NCBI RefSeq assembly: GCF_003143855.1
Contig: NZ_QFRK01000004.1
Span: 220,484 to 284,483, forward strand
DNA length: 64,000 bases
Reading direction: 5' to 3'
Source: Streptomyces sp. NWU339
Lineage (GTDB): Bacteria > Actinomycetota > Actinomycetes > Streptomycetales > Streptomycetaceae
The position numbers and the translations under genes were made by a program. Under the pieces are notes generated by a model. It ran no database searches and had not been told where the DNA came from. It was given only the letters and a program-made list of their open reading frames with translations. Shown piece by piece: positions 29,901 to 38,244 of this stretch (position 1 is its first letter; every line of letters starts with the position of its first letter).

Positions 29901-31603
29901 TGCGCAAGCCCAAGACGGAAGCCCGCGAGGACGACGAGATCACCGACCTCAAGGTGCTCGTGGACGCCGTACGGGACGCCAACCGGGTACTCGACATTCC
30001 GGCTCAGCACTCCCCGTGGCTGCCCGCCCTGGAGGAGAGCCTGCAACTGGACGAGATCCCCACGGTACGCCCCCGAGGGGCTCTGCCCGCGGCCCCGTAC
30101 GGCGTGGAGGACCTGCCCGGCGAGCAGGCGCGCCGCCCGGTGGCCGTCGACTTCGCCACCTTCGGGCATCTGCTGGTCGGCGGCGCACCCCGTACCGGCC
30201 GCTCCCAGCTGCTGCGGACCATCGCCGGTTCCCTGGCCCGTACTCTCTCGTGTGCCGACGTCCATATGTACGGCATCGACTGCGGCAACGGTGCCCTCAA
30301 CGCGTTGACCCGGCTGCCGCACTGCGGCGCGGTCGTCGGCCGTAACCAACTCGAACGGGTCATCCGGTTGTTCACCCGCCTGAGCACGGAACTCACCCGT
30401 CGTCAGGATCTGTTCGCAGAGAGCGGCTTCGCCGACATCGGGGAGCAGCGCGCTGCCGTCCCTGAGGACGAGCGGCTGCCGCACATCGTGCTGCTGCTGG
30501 ACCGCTGGGAGGGCTGGCTGCCCACACTGGGCGACTACAACCACGGCGACCTGACCGACCAACTGATGACCATGATGCGTGAGGGCGCGAGCGTCGGTCT
30601 CCATGTCGTGATCACCGGCGACCGGCAGGTCCTGGCGGGACGCATCTCCTCACTCACCGAGGACAAGTACGGCCTGCGCCTCGCGGACCGCGGCGACTTC
30701 TCCATGCTGGACATCAACTCCCGTAAAGTGCCCGAGGAGATTCCCCCGGGCCGCGCCTTCCGCAACGAGACGGCCACGGAGACCCAGTTCGCTCTGCTCT
30801 CCGAGGACACCACCGGCCAAGGACAGGCAGCGGCCCTGGTCGCTATCGGCGAGGCCGCCACCGCCCGCGACAGCGACGTCCCCCGTGCCCGGCGTCCGTT
30901 CCGGGTCGACGTCCTGCCGAGCCGGATCTCCTTCGCGGACGCCTGGGCCATGCGGGACACCGAGACGAACGCATCGCGGCTGTGGGCTCTGGTGGGTGTC
31001 GGCGGTGACGAACTCACCGCGTTCGGCCCCGACCTCGGCCAGGGCGTCCCGGCGTTCGTGATCGGCGGCCCCGCCAAGTCGGGGCGCAGCACGGTGCTGA
31101 TGAACTTCGCCCGGTCGTATCTCGCACAGGGAACCCGTCTCGTCGTCGCCGCGCCACGCCAGTCGCCGCTGCGGGAGCTCGACGGACGGGAAGGTGTACT
31201 GAAGGTCTTCACCGGCCGCGACATCGACGAGGACGAACTGGACGAGACCCTCGAATCGGCCAAGCCCGAGGACCCGATCGTCGTCCTCGTCGACGACGCC
31301 GAGGTGCTGGACGACTGCGACGCCGAGGACGTCTTCAAGCGGATCGTGGAGCGCGGCGGTGAGAAAGGGCTGGCCGTCGTCATCGCCGGTGACGAGGAGG
31401 AGATCTGCGACGGCTTCTCCGGCTGGCAGGTCGACGCGAAGAAGGCGCGCCGCGGCATCCTGTTGTCGCCGCAGGACTCGTCCGCCGGCGATCTGATCGG
31501 TATCCGTACGACACGGAGCATGGTCGGTGGCCAGATCTCACCGGGCAAGGGGATGCTGCACCTGGGCGACGGGGAGCACCAGACGGTCACGACTCCCATG
31601 TGA
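26939..31603 (+). CDS. eccC: T7SS ATPase EccC/EssC (FtsK/SpoIIIE family)
   Basis: The GTG at 26939 follows GAGGAGGA and gives 1554 residues. The N-terminal about 240 residues are FHA/ubiquitin-like as in EssC: LSLTVVDPVGGATADVVLDA and LGVGRYDIGSG. They are interrupted by a Lys/Asp/Gly-rich insertion at about 169-199. Two membrane helices lie at about 280-322 (PWLMALFPLVGAVVAVMIFG). Three FtsK/SpoIIIE domains follow. The first is canonical: GTTGSGKSE near residue 748 and LLIVIDEFASMV near 855. The second (GGAPRTGRSQ, about 1080) and third (GGPAKSGRST, about 1375) have Arg in place of the P-loop Lys. One-chain EccC of this size is typical of Firmicutes-like and Streptomyces T7SS. The protein drives secretion of the Esx-like and WXG100-like substrates around it. 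Confidence 0.93.
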   Translation: MRLSLTVVDPVGGATADVVLDADPESSVGDITQELAQHVGLGGSARVIPIGGHQGSGGAPHAFVDGYALDPAATVVESPLREGAVVSLHDPAGCVFGEPTGVVEFRVAGGPAAGSVHRLGVGRYDIGSGPAAHLHIDDPELGARAATLSIAMDGTCKVTVHAESERAPDKKSDDKKSDGKKSDGKKSGDKEGGDKKGGDDASAARLDGEPLEGDDWPLGSQLAIGNSLFDLVGYLPPDAALKWSEDGAGLDYNRPPRLRPAERQTRFRLPSPPGDFEARPLPWLMALFPLVGAVVAVMIFGRWYYLIMAVLSPIMLFGNYFMDKKHGRKSHAKQLKEYKEHKKRIEKDAEEALVTERSDRRHAIPDPAAVLSFGTGPRTRLWERRRTDADHLLLRMGTGRVRSEVVLDDPEQDDHKREVTWQIEDAPVALPLKDLGVIGIAGPGESAQALGRWAVAQTAVLHSPMDVQFYILTEQGAHTRWDWTRWLPHSRPSGGQDINVLIGTDSETVGSRVGELTQLLDARQKALKEGGRRDGPAFSDPDIVVVWDGSRRLRSLPGVVRLLREGPAVAMYAICLDAEERFLPGECQGVVVAEPRRTESTADTDGTALTRGAQPAVGGFPSFHAWHQSAPQPRESAPEDLELRLRVEQSGARRLTDVRPDFVSPGWCARLARSMSPIRDISGETEDSALPAASRLLDVLQLEPPTSDAITARWRMGGQSTMAVIGESYDGPFGIDMRKDGPHGLIAGTTGSGKSELLQTIVAALAVANTPENMTFVLVDYKGGSAFKDCVKLPHTVGMVTDLDAHLVERALESLGAELKRREHILADADAKDIEDYQDLVRRDPSHAPVPRLLIVIDEFASMVRDLPDFVTGLVNIAQRGRSLGIHLLLATQRPSGVVSPEIRANTNLRIALRVTDAGESSDVIDAPDAGHISKSTPGRAYVRLGHASLIPFQSGRVGGRRPGAADPQALAPWSSPLAWEDLGRQTLRKPKTEAREDDEITDLKVLVDAVRDANRVLDIPAQHSPWLPALEESLQLDEIPTVRPRGALPAAPYGVEDLPGEQARRPVAVDFATFGHLLVGGAPRTGRSQLLRTIAGSLARTLSCADVHMYGIDCGNGALNALTRLPHCGAVVGRNQLERVIRLFTRLSTELTRRQDLFAESGFADIGEQRAAVPEDERLPHIVLLLDRWEGWLPTLGDYNHGDLTDQLMTMMREGASVGLHVVITGDRQVLAGRISSLTEDKYGLRLADRGDFSMLDINSRKVPEEIPPGRAFRNETATETQFALLSEDTTGQGQAAALVAIGEAATARDSDVPRARRPFRVDVLPSRISFADAWAMRDTETNASRLWALVGVGGDELTAFGPDLGQGVPAFVIGGPAKSGRSTVLMNFARSYLAQGTRLVVAAPRQSPLRELDGREGVLKVFTGRDIDEDELDETLESAKPEDPIVVLVDDAEVLDDCDAEDVFKRIVERGGEKGLAVVIAGDEEEICDGFSGWQVDAKKARRGILLSPQDSSAGDLIGIRTTRSMVGGQISPGKGMLHLGDGEHQTVTTPM
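27444..27537. repeat. Lys/Asp/Gly-rich repeated codons inside eccC
   Basis: Near-repeats of about 15 bp (GACAAGAAGAGC and GATGGCAAGAAGAGC types) encode about 31 residues of DKKSDGKKSG-like sequence. They lie between the two halves of the N-terminal FHA-like region. This reads as an insertion by repeat expansion and keeps the frame. Confidence 0.7.
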
Positions 31604-31650
31604 CGTGCGGGCCCCGGATACGTCAGTCGACGGATCCGGGGCCCGCACGT
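31603..31650. terminator. Strong bidirectional terminator between eccC and the PQQ kinase
   Basis: A perfect stem of 17 bp (31603-31619 with 31634-31650, core GTGCGGGCCCCGGAT) encloses a 14-base loop. It begins at the last base of the eccC stop codon and sits 16 bases before the end of the convergent kinase gene. It should end both transcripts. Confidence 0.9.
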
Positions 31651-31666
31651 GCCGCGCCGCGAGGTG

Positions 31667-33979
31667 TCACACGGCGGGCAGGGCGTAGACCTCGGGCCCG
31701 TGTGTCGCCAGCAGACGGTTGCCGGAGAGTTCGATCTGCCAGGGCTCGCCGTGTTCCTTGTTGTCGTTGTAGACCCAGCGGGCCTTGCCCGACGTGGCGT
31801 CCAGGGCGAAGACACCGCCGCCCAGCGGGCCGGAGGCTCCGTACAGAGTGGTGCCGGCCTTCAGGAACGTCTGCGGCGCATGGTCGGCTCCCGGGTCCTC
31901 GCAGAGCCAGGTCCGCTTGCCGGTCTTCGCGTTCACGGCCCAGACACCGCCGTCGAAGTCTCCGGCATACAGCGTTCCGTCGATGACGGCCGGGTTGTTG
32001 AACCCTCGTCGGCCGGAAGGTGAGAGCGTCCAGACCTTGGCACCCGAGTCCGCCTCCATGGCGTTCAGTTGCTCACCCGGCAGGAAGACGAGGCCGCCCG
32101 CGACCACGGGTTGCCAGCTCCAGTCCTCGCCGATCTTCTCGGTCCACAGCTGCTCTCCGGTGGCGGTGTCCCGGGCGGTGACGTTGTGGTTGGAGTCGGC
32201 GTAGACCAGGTACGTGCCGGAGGCGGTGCCCTGGACGTCGTATTCCTCGGTGCCCCAGTCCCGGTGCTGGATCCACCCTGCCTTGCCGGTCTCGTGACTG
32301 ATGGCGGCGACGGCTGTGCGGTAGTCGGTGGCGCTCTTGGAGTCACTGAAGTCCGTGGCCGTGACGTACACGTTCTTGTCGTCGACGGCGATCGTGTTCT
32401 GCACGGACAGTTGCTTGCCGAGGCGGCTGCGCCAGACCTCGTCGCCCGTCGTCACGTCACGCGCTACGAGTACGCCTTCGTAGTCGCCGTCGGCCAGGAA
32501 CACTTTGCCGTCGTGGAAGAGGAGTTGGGCACCGGGACGGCAGACACCCGGCTTGGACCAGCGGGGCGTGCCCTTCTTCACGTCGTAGGCGACGAGTGGG
32601 TCACCGCTGACCAGGAGCAGCCCGTCGTGTGTGAGGAGCGGGACGCCGGTGCTGGTGCTGTCGGCCGCGGCCGACTCGTGCCACAGCGGCTGAGGTGCCA
32701 CCCCGGCGGGTGGGGTCGTGAAGTTCTCGTCCACCGGATCGGCCGAACCGCCCTTGCCCGGACTGTCCGTTGCCTCGTCGGAGGCGTCGTCACCGGACGT
32801 GAGTACCCATGCGGCACCGGAACCGGCCACCGCAACAGCCGCGGCGCCACCGAGCGCCATACCCAGCACCCAGCGCCGGGAGCGGACAGAAGCGGGTGCC
32901 CCGTTCTCACCGAGCTGGACCGTGCCGGGAAGGGGTGCGCCGTACGCGGGTGCCGGTGTACCACCGGGCGGGGTTCCGTACCCGGTCGTCCCGGTCGACG
33001 GCGCCCCGTCCAGCATGGTCGGCGCCGGGCCGAAGGCGGCCGCGGTCTGAGCCTGGGCCTGCGGGGCGGTCGGGGGCGCCTCGGGAGCCTCCAGGTCCAG
33101 TATCCCCGCGGCGTGGGTCGCGATCGTCGACGCGACCGCCGAGGGCAGCCAGTCCCGCAGGGCCGCGTCGATGCCCTGCTCGGCCAGTGCCGCCACGATC
33201 TCCGAAGGTGCCGGTCGCTGCTCCGGATCCTTCATCAGGCAGGCGCGCACCAAACCGAGCAAGGACTGCGGCACGCCGGTGAGGTCCGCCTCTCCGTGCA
33301 CGACCTGGTACAAGAGAGCGGCATGCGAGGCCGCGCCGTCACCGAAGGCACTCCGCCCGATCGCCGCGAACGCGAGTACCGCTCCCAGTGAGAAGACATC
33401 GGCCGCCGTTCCGATGTCCTTGCCCATCGCCTGCTCCGGCGACATGTAGCCGGGTGATCCGACGACAACCCCCGTCTGAGTCATGCGGCTTCCGTCCACC
33501 GCGCGCGCGATGCCGAAGTCGATGACACGCGGCCCGTCCGCGGCCAGCAACACGTTCGAGGGCTTGAGGTCACGGTGTATGAGGCCCGCCCTGTGGATGT
33601 CCTGGAGCGCGGCGGCGAGCCCGGCGGCCAGCGCGCGGACCGTGCGTTCCGGCAACGCTCCGTGGGTCGCGACCACGTCCGTCAGATCGGTACCGAGGAC
33701 GTACGACGTGGCCAGCCACGGCAGTGGCGCGTCAGGGTCGGCGTCGACGACGGGGGCGGTGAACCGACCGGAGACCGCCTTCGCGATCTCGACCTCGTGC
33801 CGGAAACGGGCGCGGAAGTCACCGTCCGCCGCGAGATCGGGCCGGACCACCTTCACCGCGACGGTACGGCCGCCGGGCGACCTGGCGAGGTAGACGCGGC
33901 CCATGCCGCCCGCGCCGAGCCTTCGCAGCAGACGGTAGCTGCCCAACTCCTGTGGATCGTCCGGCTGCAGTGTCTCCAT
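31667..33979 (-). CDS. Ser/Thr protein kinase with extracellular PQQ-type beta-propeller
   Basis: The ATG at 33979 (after GGGAAGG) gives 770 residues. The kinase domain (about 15-275) has LGAGGMGRVY, Lys43 in VAVKVV, HRDLKPSN at 135-142, DFG at 154-156 and SPGYMSPEQ, so it is probably active. A Pro/Ala/Gly linker leads to one membrane helix at about 370-395. The outer part (about 430-770) has repeated PQQ-like blades (LVAYDVKKGTPRW, VARDVTTGDEVW, TARDTATGEQLW, WAVNAKTGKRTW, FALDATSGKARW) and should form a beta-propeller sensing surface. It is a PASTA-less receptor kinase. Convergent with eccC, it may regulate the T7SS or the envelope; the link is by position. Confidence 0.9.
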   Translation of the reverse strand: METLQPDDPQELGSYRLLRRLGAGGMGRVYLARSPGGRTVAVKVVRPDLAADGDFRARFRHEVEIAKAVSGRFTAPVVDADPDAPLPWLATSYVLGTDLTDVVATHGALPERTVRALAAGLAAALQDIHRAGLIHRDLKPSNVLLAADGPRVIDFGIARAVDGSRMTQTGVVVGSPGYMSPEQAMGKDIGTAADVFSLGAVLAFAAIGRSAFGDGAASHAALLYQVVHGEADLTGVPQSLLGLVRACLMKDPEQRPAPSEIVAALAEQGIDAALRDWLPSAVASTIATHAAGILDLEAPEAPPTAPQAQAQTAAAFGPAPTMLDGAPSTGTTGYGTPPGGTPAPAYGAPLPGTVQLGENGAPASVRSRRWVLGMALGGAAAVAVAGSGAAWVLTSGDDASDEATDSPGKGGSADPVDENFTTPPAGVAPQPLWHESAAADSTSTGVPLLTHDGLLLVSGDPLVAYDVKKGTPRWSKPGVCRPGAQLLFHDGKVFLADGDYEGVLVARDVTTGDEVWRSRLGKQLSVQNTIAVDDKNVYVTATDFSDSKSATDYRTAVAAISHETGKAGWIQHRDWGTEEYDVQGTASGTYLVYADSNHNVTARDTATGEQLWTEKIGEDWSWQPVVAGGLVFLPGEQLNAMEADSGAKVWTLSPSGRRGFNNPAVIDGTLYAGDFDGGVWAVNAKTGKRTWLCEDPGADHAPQTFLKAGTTLYGASGPLGGGVFALDATSGKARWVYNDNKEHGEPWQIELSGNRLLATHGPEVYALPAV

Positions 33980-34107
33980 GGCGGGCCTTCCCCGTCGTGC
34001 CGCGTTGACGAGCACCGGGCTCGTGCGACTGTGTTCGCTACCGCAGACACAGTAAGTGACAGCTGTGGCCAGGGGAGTTACGGGTTACAGGTTACGGACA
34101 GCCCGGG

Positions 34108-35889
34108 CTACCCGATCTTCGACAGCCGTGCCTCCGGGCTGCCCGAGTCCTTGCTGTCGGACTCGTAGACGAGGTCGTCGCCGGTCGGGGTGAGGTGGAC
34201 CGTGTGGCGGGCCTGGTTGCAGACGTCGCGGTTGGACTTCGCGCCGACGGAGGTCGCGACGAGCCGCTTCTTCGTGACCTGCTTCAGGGTGAGAACGTCG
34301 TCGCAGACGCCGCCGAAGATGTCGGTGTGCCGGAGTGTGGCCACCTGCTCGCCGACCTCCGCCTGCTCGACCGTCACCCGGAAGGTGCCCAGGGGAATGG
34401 CGATGCCCTCCCGCGAGTTGGCCTGGCCCTCCCAGGTGCCCAGGTAGGCGGTGGGGACCACGGCGGCCGGCGCCTCCGGCTGGGCGCCGCGGTCGGAACC
34501 GGCGGAGTCGCCCGGCAGCAGGTCGAGCACGAACACCGATCCGACGGTCACCGCGGCCAGCGCCCCCGCCACGGCCAGGGCCACCGTGCAGCTCATCCGG
34601 CGCCCCCGGCCGCCCTGCCCCTTGTCGGAGGTGGCGGCGACGGAGACCGAGAGCCGGCCGGGGCGGTGTCCGCCGTCGGGCCGGGTCGGCGGGTGCGTGG
34701 CGCGGGGGCCGGGTACGGCAGCGGAGGTGAGCGGGTGGGCGGGGGCGACCGATGTGTCCGACGCCGCCGTGGGCACCGGCCGTTCCGGCATCACCGGCGG
34801 CGGGCCGAACGCCCCGGAACCTGACGCACCTGACGCACCCGAGGTGCCGGGCGCCCGGCTCCCCGCCGGTCCGGTGCCGTCCACCGACGGGCTGCTGAAG
34901 TCCACGGGGCCGGACTCCGGGCCGGCCGTCGCCGCGTCGTTCCGTCCCGCCTCCAGGTGCAGCAACCGCACCGCCGACCGGCTCACCTGCTCGACCAGCG
35001 CCCCCGGCAGCCACCCGCCCGCCACCAGTCGAGCGGCGCCGCCCTCAGGGGCCAGCCGCCGGGCCACCTCCGCCGGGGTCGGACGGGCACCGGGGTCCTT
35101 GTCCAGGCAGGCCGCCACCAGTTCCCGCACCTGGTCGCCCGGGCCGTCCCGTCCGCCCAGGTCGCCCAGTTCCGGAGGCTCGTGGACGACCTTGTAGAGC
35201 AGCGCCGCCGAGGAGTCGCCGCGGAACGGCGGCTCACCCGTCGCCGCGTACGCCAGCACGGCTCCCAGCGAGAAGACGTCCGCCGCGCCCGTGACGCCCT
35301 TGCCCAGCACCTGCTCGGGCGCCATGTAACCGGGCGAACCGATGGACACGCCGCTCGAGGTGAGGGAGGCCGTACCGTCCATCGCCCGGGTGATGCCGAA
35401 GTCGATCAACAGCGGGCCGTCCAGGGTGAGGAGGACGTTCGACGGCTTCACGTCCCTGTGCACCAGGCCCAGTTCGTGCACCGCCGCCAGCGCCTCGCCC
35501 AGGCCCGCGCCCAACGCCCGTACGGTGTGGGCGGGCAGGGGACCGCCGTGCGTGACCGCCGCCGTGAGGGGCGGGCCCGCAGCGTAGGCGGTGGCGACCC
35601 ACGGCACCCGGGCGTCGGGGTCGGCGTCCAGGACGGGGGCCGTCCAGGCGCCGCCCACCCGGCGCGCGGCCTCGACCTCGCGCCGGAACCTGGCGCGGAA
35701 CTCCTCGTCCAGCGCGAAGTGCGGGTGCACGATCTTGACCGCGACCGTACGGCCGCCGGCGCTGCGGCCCAGGTAGACCCGGCCCATGCCGCCCGCGCCG
35801 AGCCTGCCGAGCAGCCGGTACGGCCCCACGGCCGCGGGCTCGTCGACATCGAGCGGCCGCATGGAGTCCACCCCGTCCACCCTGGCCAC
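34108..35889 (-). CDS. Ser/Thr protein kinase with extracellular lipocalin-like domain
   Basis: The product is 593 residues from GTG 35889. In-frame GTG 35880 or ATG 35862 are alternatives, since the GGGGAGGG stretch abuts the first GTG. The kinase (residues about 20-290) has GAGGMGRV, Lys52, HRDVKPSN (144-151), DFG (163-165) and SPGYMAPEQ. It resembles its neighbour at 31667-33979 throughout this domain. The linker is rich in Pro, Ser and Gly. A membrane helix lies at about 450-470 (TVALAVAGALAAVTVGSVFV). The outer domain (about 490-593) starts YLGTWEGQANSREGIAIPLG and has two Cys. Its strands TFRVTVEQAEVGEQVA suggest a small lipocalin-type barrel. The ligand is unknown. Confidence 0.88.
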   Translation of the reverse strand: MARVDGVDSMRPLDVDEPAAVGPYRLLGRLGAGGMGRVYLGRSAGGRTVAVKIVHPHFALDEEFRARFRREVEAARRVGGAWTAPVLDADPDARVPWVATAYAAGPPLTAAVTHGGPLPAHTVRALGAGLGEALAAVHELGLVHRDVKPSNVLLTLDGPLLIDFGITRAMDGTASLTSSGVSIGSPGYMAPEQVLGKGVTGAADVFSLGAVLAYAATGEPPFRGDSSAALLYKVVHEPPELGDLGGRDGPGDQVRELVAACLDKDPGARPTPAEVARRLAPEGGAARLVAGGWLPGALVEQVSRSAVRLLHLEAGRNDAATAGPESGPVDFSSPSVDGTGPAGSRAPGTSGASGASGSGAFGPPPVMPERPVPTAASDTSVAPAHPLTSAAVPGPRATHPPTRPDGGHRPGRLSVSVAATSDKGQGGRGRRMSCTVALAVAGALAAVTVGSVFVLDLLPGDSAGSDRGAQPEAPAAVVPTAYLGTWEGQANSREGIAIPLGTFRVTVEQAEVGEQVATLRHTDIFGGVCDDVLTLKQVTKKRLVATSVGAKSNRDVCNQARHTVHLTPTGDDLVYESDSKDSGSPEARLSKIG

Positions 35890-35952
35890 CCCTCCCCCGT
35901 GCCACCCGTGCTCAGGCGCCTGTCAGCAGGGTAACGGGCCGTCGCCGCGCTC

Positions 35953-37223
<1,271 letters not shown>

Positions 37224-37427
37224 ATGGCTACCGGAACCGTGAAGTGGTTCAACGCCGAAAAGGGCTTTGGTTTCATCGCCCAGGAAGGCGGCGGCCCCGA
37301 CGTCTTCGTCCACTACTCCGCGATCAACGCGAGCGGCTTCCGCTCCCTCGAGGAGAACCAGCAGGTGTCCTTCGACGTCACTCAGGGTCCCAAGGGCCCG
37401 CAGGCGGAGAACGTCACCCCGGTCTGA
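37224..37427 (+). CDS. cspA: Cold-shock protein, CspA family
   Basis: The ATG at 37224 follows AAGGAGG and gives 67 residues. [20 protein letters not shown], then DVFVHYSAI, shows the RNP1 (KGFGFI) and RNP2 (VFVHY) single-strand binding motifs of the OB-fold. The protein binds RNA and single-stranded DNA and acts as an RNA chaperone; in Streptomyces such genes are also expressed at normal temperature. It resembles SC01-type proteins in length and acidity. It has its own promoter and terminator and so stands as a single-gene unit. Confidence 0.95.
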   Translation: MATGTVKWFNAEKGFGFIAQEGGGPDVFVHYSAINASGFRSLEENQQVSFDVTQGPKGPQAENVTPV

Positions 37428-37461
37428 TCCTCGCCGATCCGGGAACGACTAGCAGTACCCA

Positions 37462-37503
37462 AGGAGCCCCGCGCCGTCAGGCGAAAGGGGCTCCTGCCTT
37501 TTC
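37462..37503 (+). terminator. Terminator of cspA
   Basis: AGGAGCCCC (37462-37470) pairs perfectly with GGGGCTCCT (37487-37495) around a 16-base loop and is followed by GCCTTTTCC. This is a good intrinsic terminator 35 bases after the cspA stop. Confidence 0.85.
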
Positions 37504-37569
37504 CCCGGCTCCCCGCGTCAGAACCACGCGCACACCCCCTGTCAGTGGCGGCGGCTAGCCTCCCTGCCC

Positions 37570-38214
37570 GTGACCGATGCCACCCGCGCCTTCTACGACG
37601 CCATCGCCGAGGACTACGCCGACCACTTCCGTGACATTTTCGCCGCACAGCCGCTGGAACTGGCACTGCTGACCGGGTTCGCCGGGCTCGTCGGGGCCGG
37701 CGGTGAGGTCGCCGACCTGGGCTGCGGTCCCGGATGGGTGACGGCCCACCTGGCCTCCTGCGGTCTGGACGCCTTCGGCCTCGACCTGTCGGAATCGATG
37801 ATCGGGGTCGCCCGCCGCGAGAACCCGGGCCTGCGTTTCGAACAGGGCTCGATGCTGGAGCCGGGCCTCCCCGAGGGCAGCCTGGCCGGCGTCGTCTCCT
37901 GGTACTCCAGCGTCCACACCCCGCAGGACGACCTGCCGGCCCTGTTCGCCGGGTTCCGCCGGATCCTGGCACCCGGGGGACATCTGCTGCTCGCCTTCCA
38001 GGCCGGCGAGAACGCCCGACGCCTCGAGCGTCCGTTCGGCCACCCGGTCACCCTGGACTTCCTGCGCCGCCGCCCGGACCGGATGGCGGACCTCCTGGAG
38101 GCGGCCGGGTTCACCCTCGTCCTGCGTTCCGAACGCGCGGCGGACGAGGCCAAGGGCGAGTCGACCCCCCATGCCTTCCTGATCGCCCGCACACCGCCCG
38201 CCGACGGCTCGTGA
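37570..38214 (+). CDS. SAM-dependent methyltransferase (class I)
   Basis: The 214-residue protein begins TDATRAFYDAIAEDYADHF, a common start of small class I methyltransferases. Motif I is VADLGCGPGWVTAHLAS (residues about 47-63), followed by FGLDLSESMIGVAR and the post-motif GSLAGVVSWYSSVH and LAPGGHLLLAFQ. Substrate cannot be told; it lacks the signatures of UbiE or of RNA methyltransferases. The GTG start has no Shine-Dalgarno, and TAGCCT lies nine bases upstream, consistent with a leaderless mRNA. It is convergent with the acyl-CoA ligase, with a 30-base gap. Confidence 0.85.
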   Translation: MTDATRAFYDAIAEDYADHFRDIFAAQPLELALLTGFAGLVGAGGEVADLGCGPGWVTAHLASCGLDAFGLDLSESMIGVARRENPGLRFEQGSMLEPGLPEGSLAGVVSWYSSVHTPQDDLPALFAGFRRILAPGGHLLLAFQAGENARRLERPFGHPVTLDFLRRRPDRMADLLEAAGFTLVLRSERAADEAKGESTPHAFLIARTPPADGS

Positions 38215-38244
38215 GCCGCCTCCCCCTTCCTCCCTCCCTTCCCG

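Noticed and set aside
28601..30604. A 667-codon open frame on the minus strand inside eccC
   Set aside because: It is a mirror of the GC-biased codons of eccC. The eccC frame has clear ATPase motifs, and the antisense frame has no domain or ribosome binding site.
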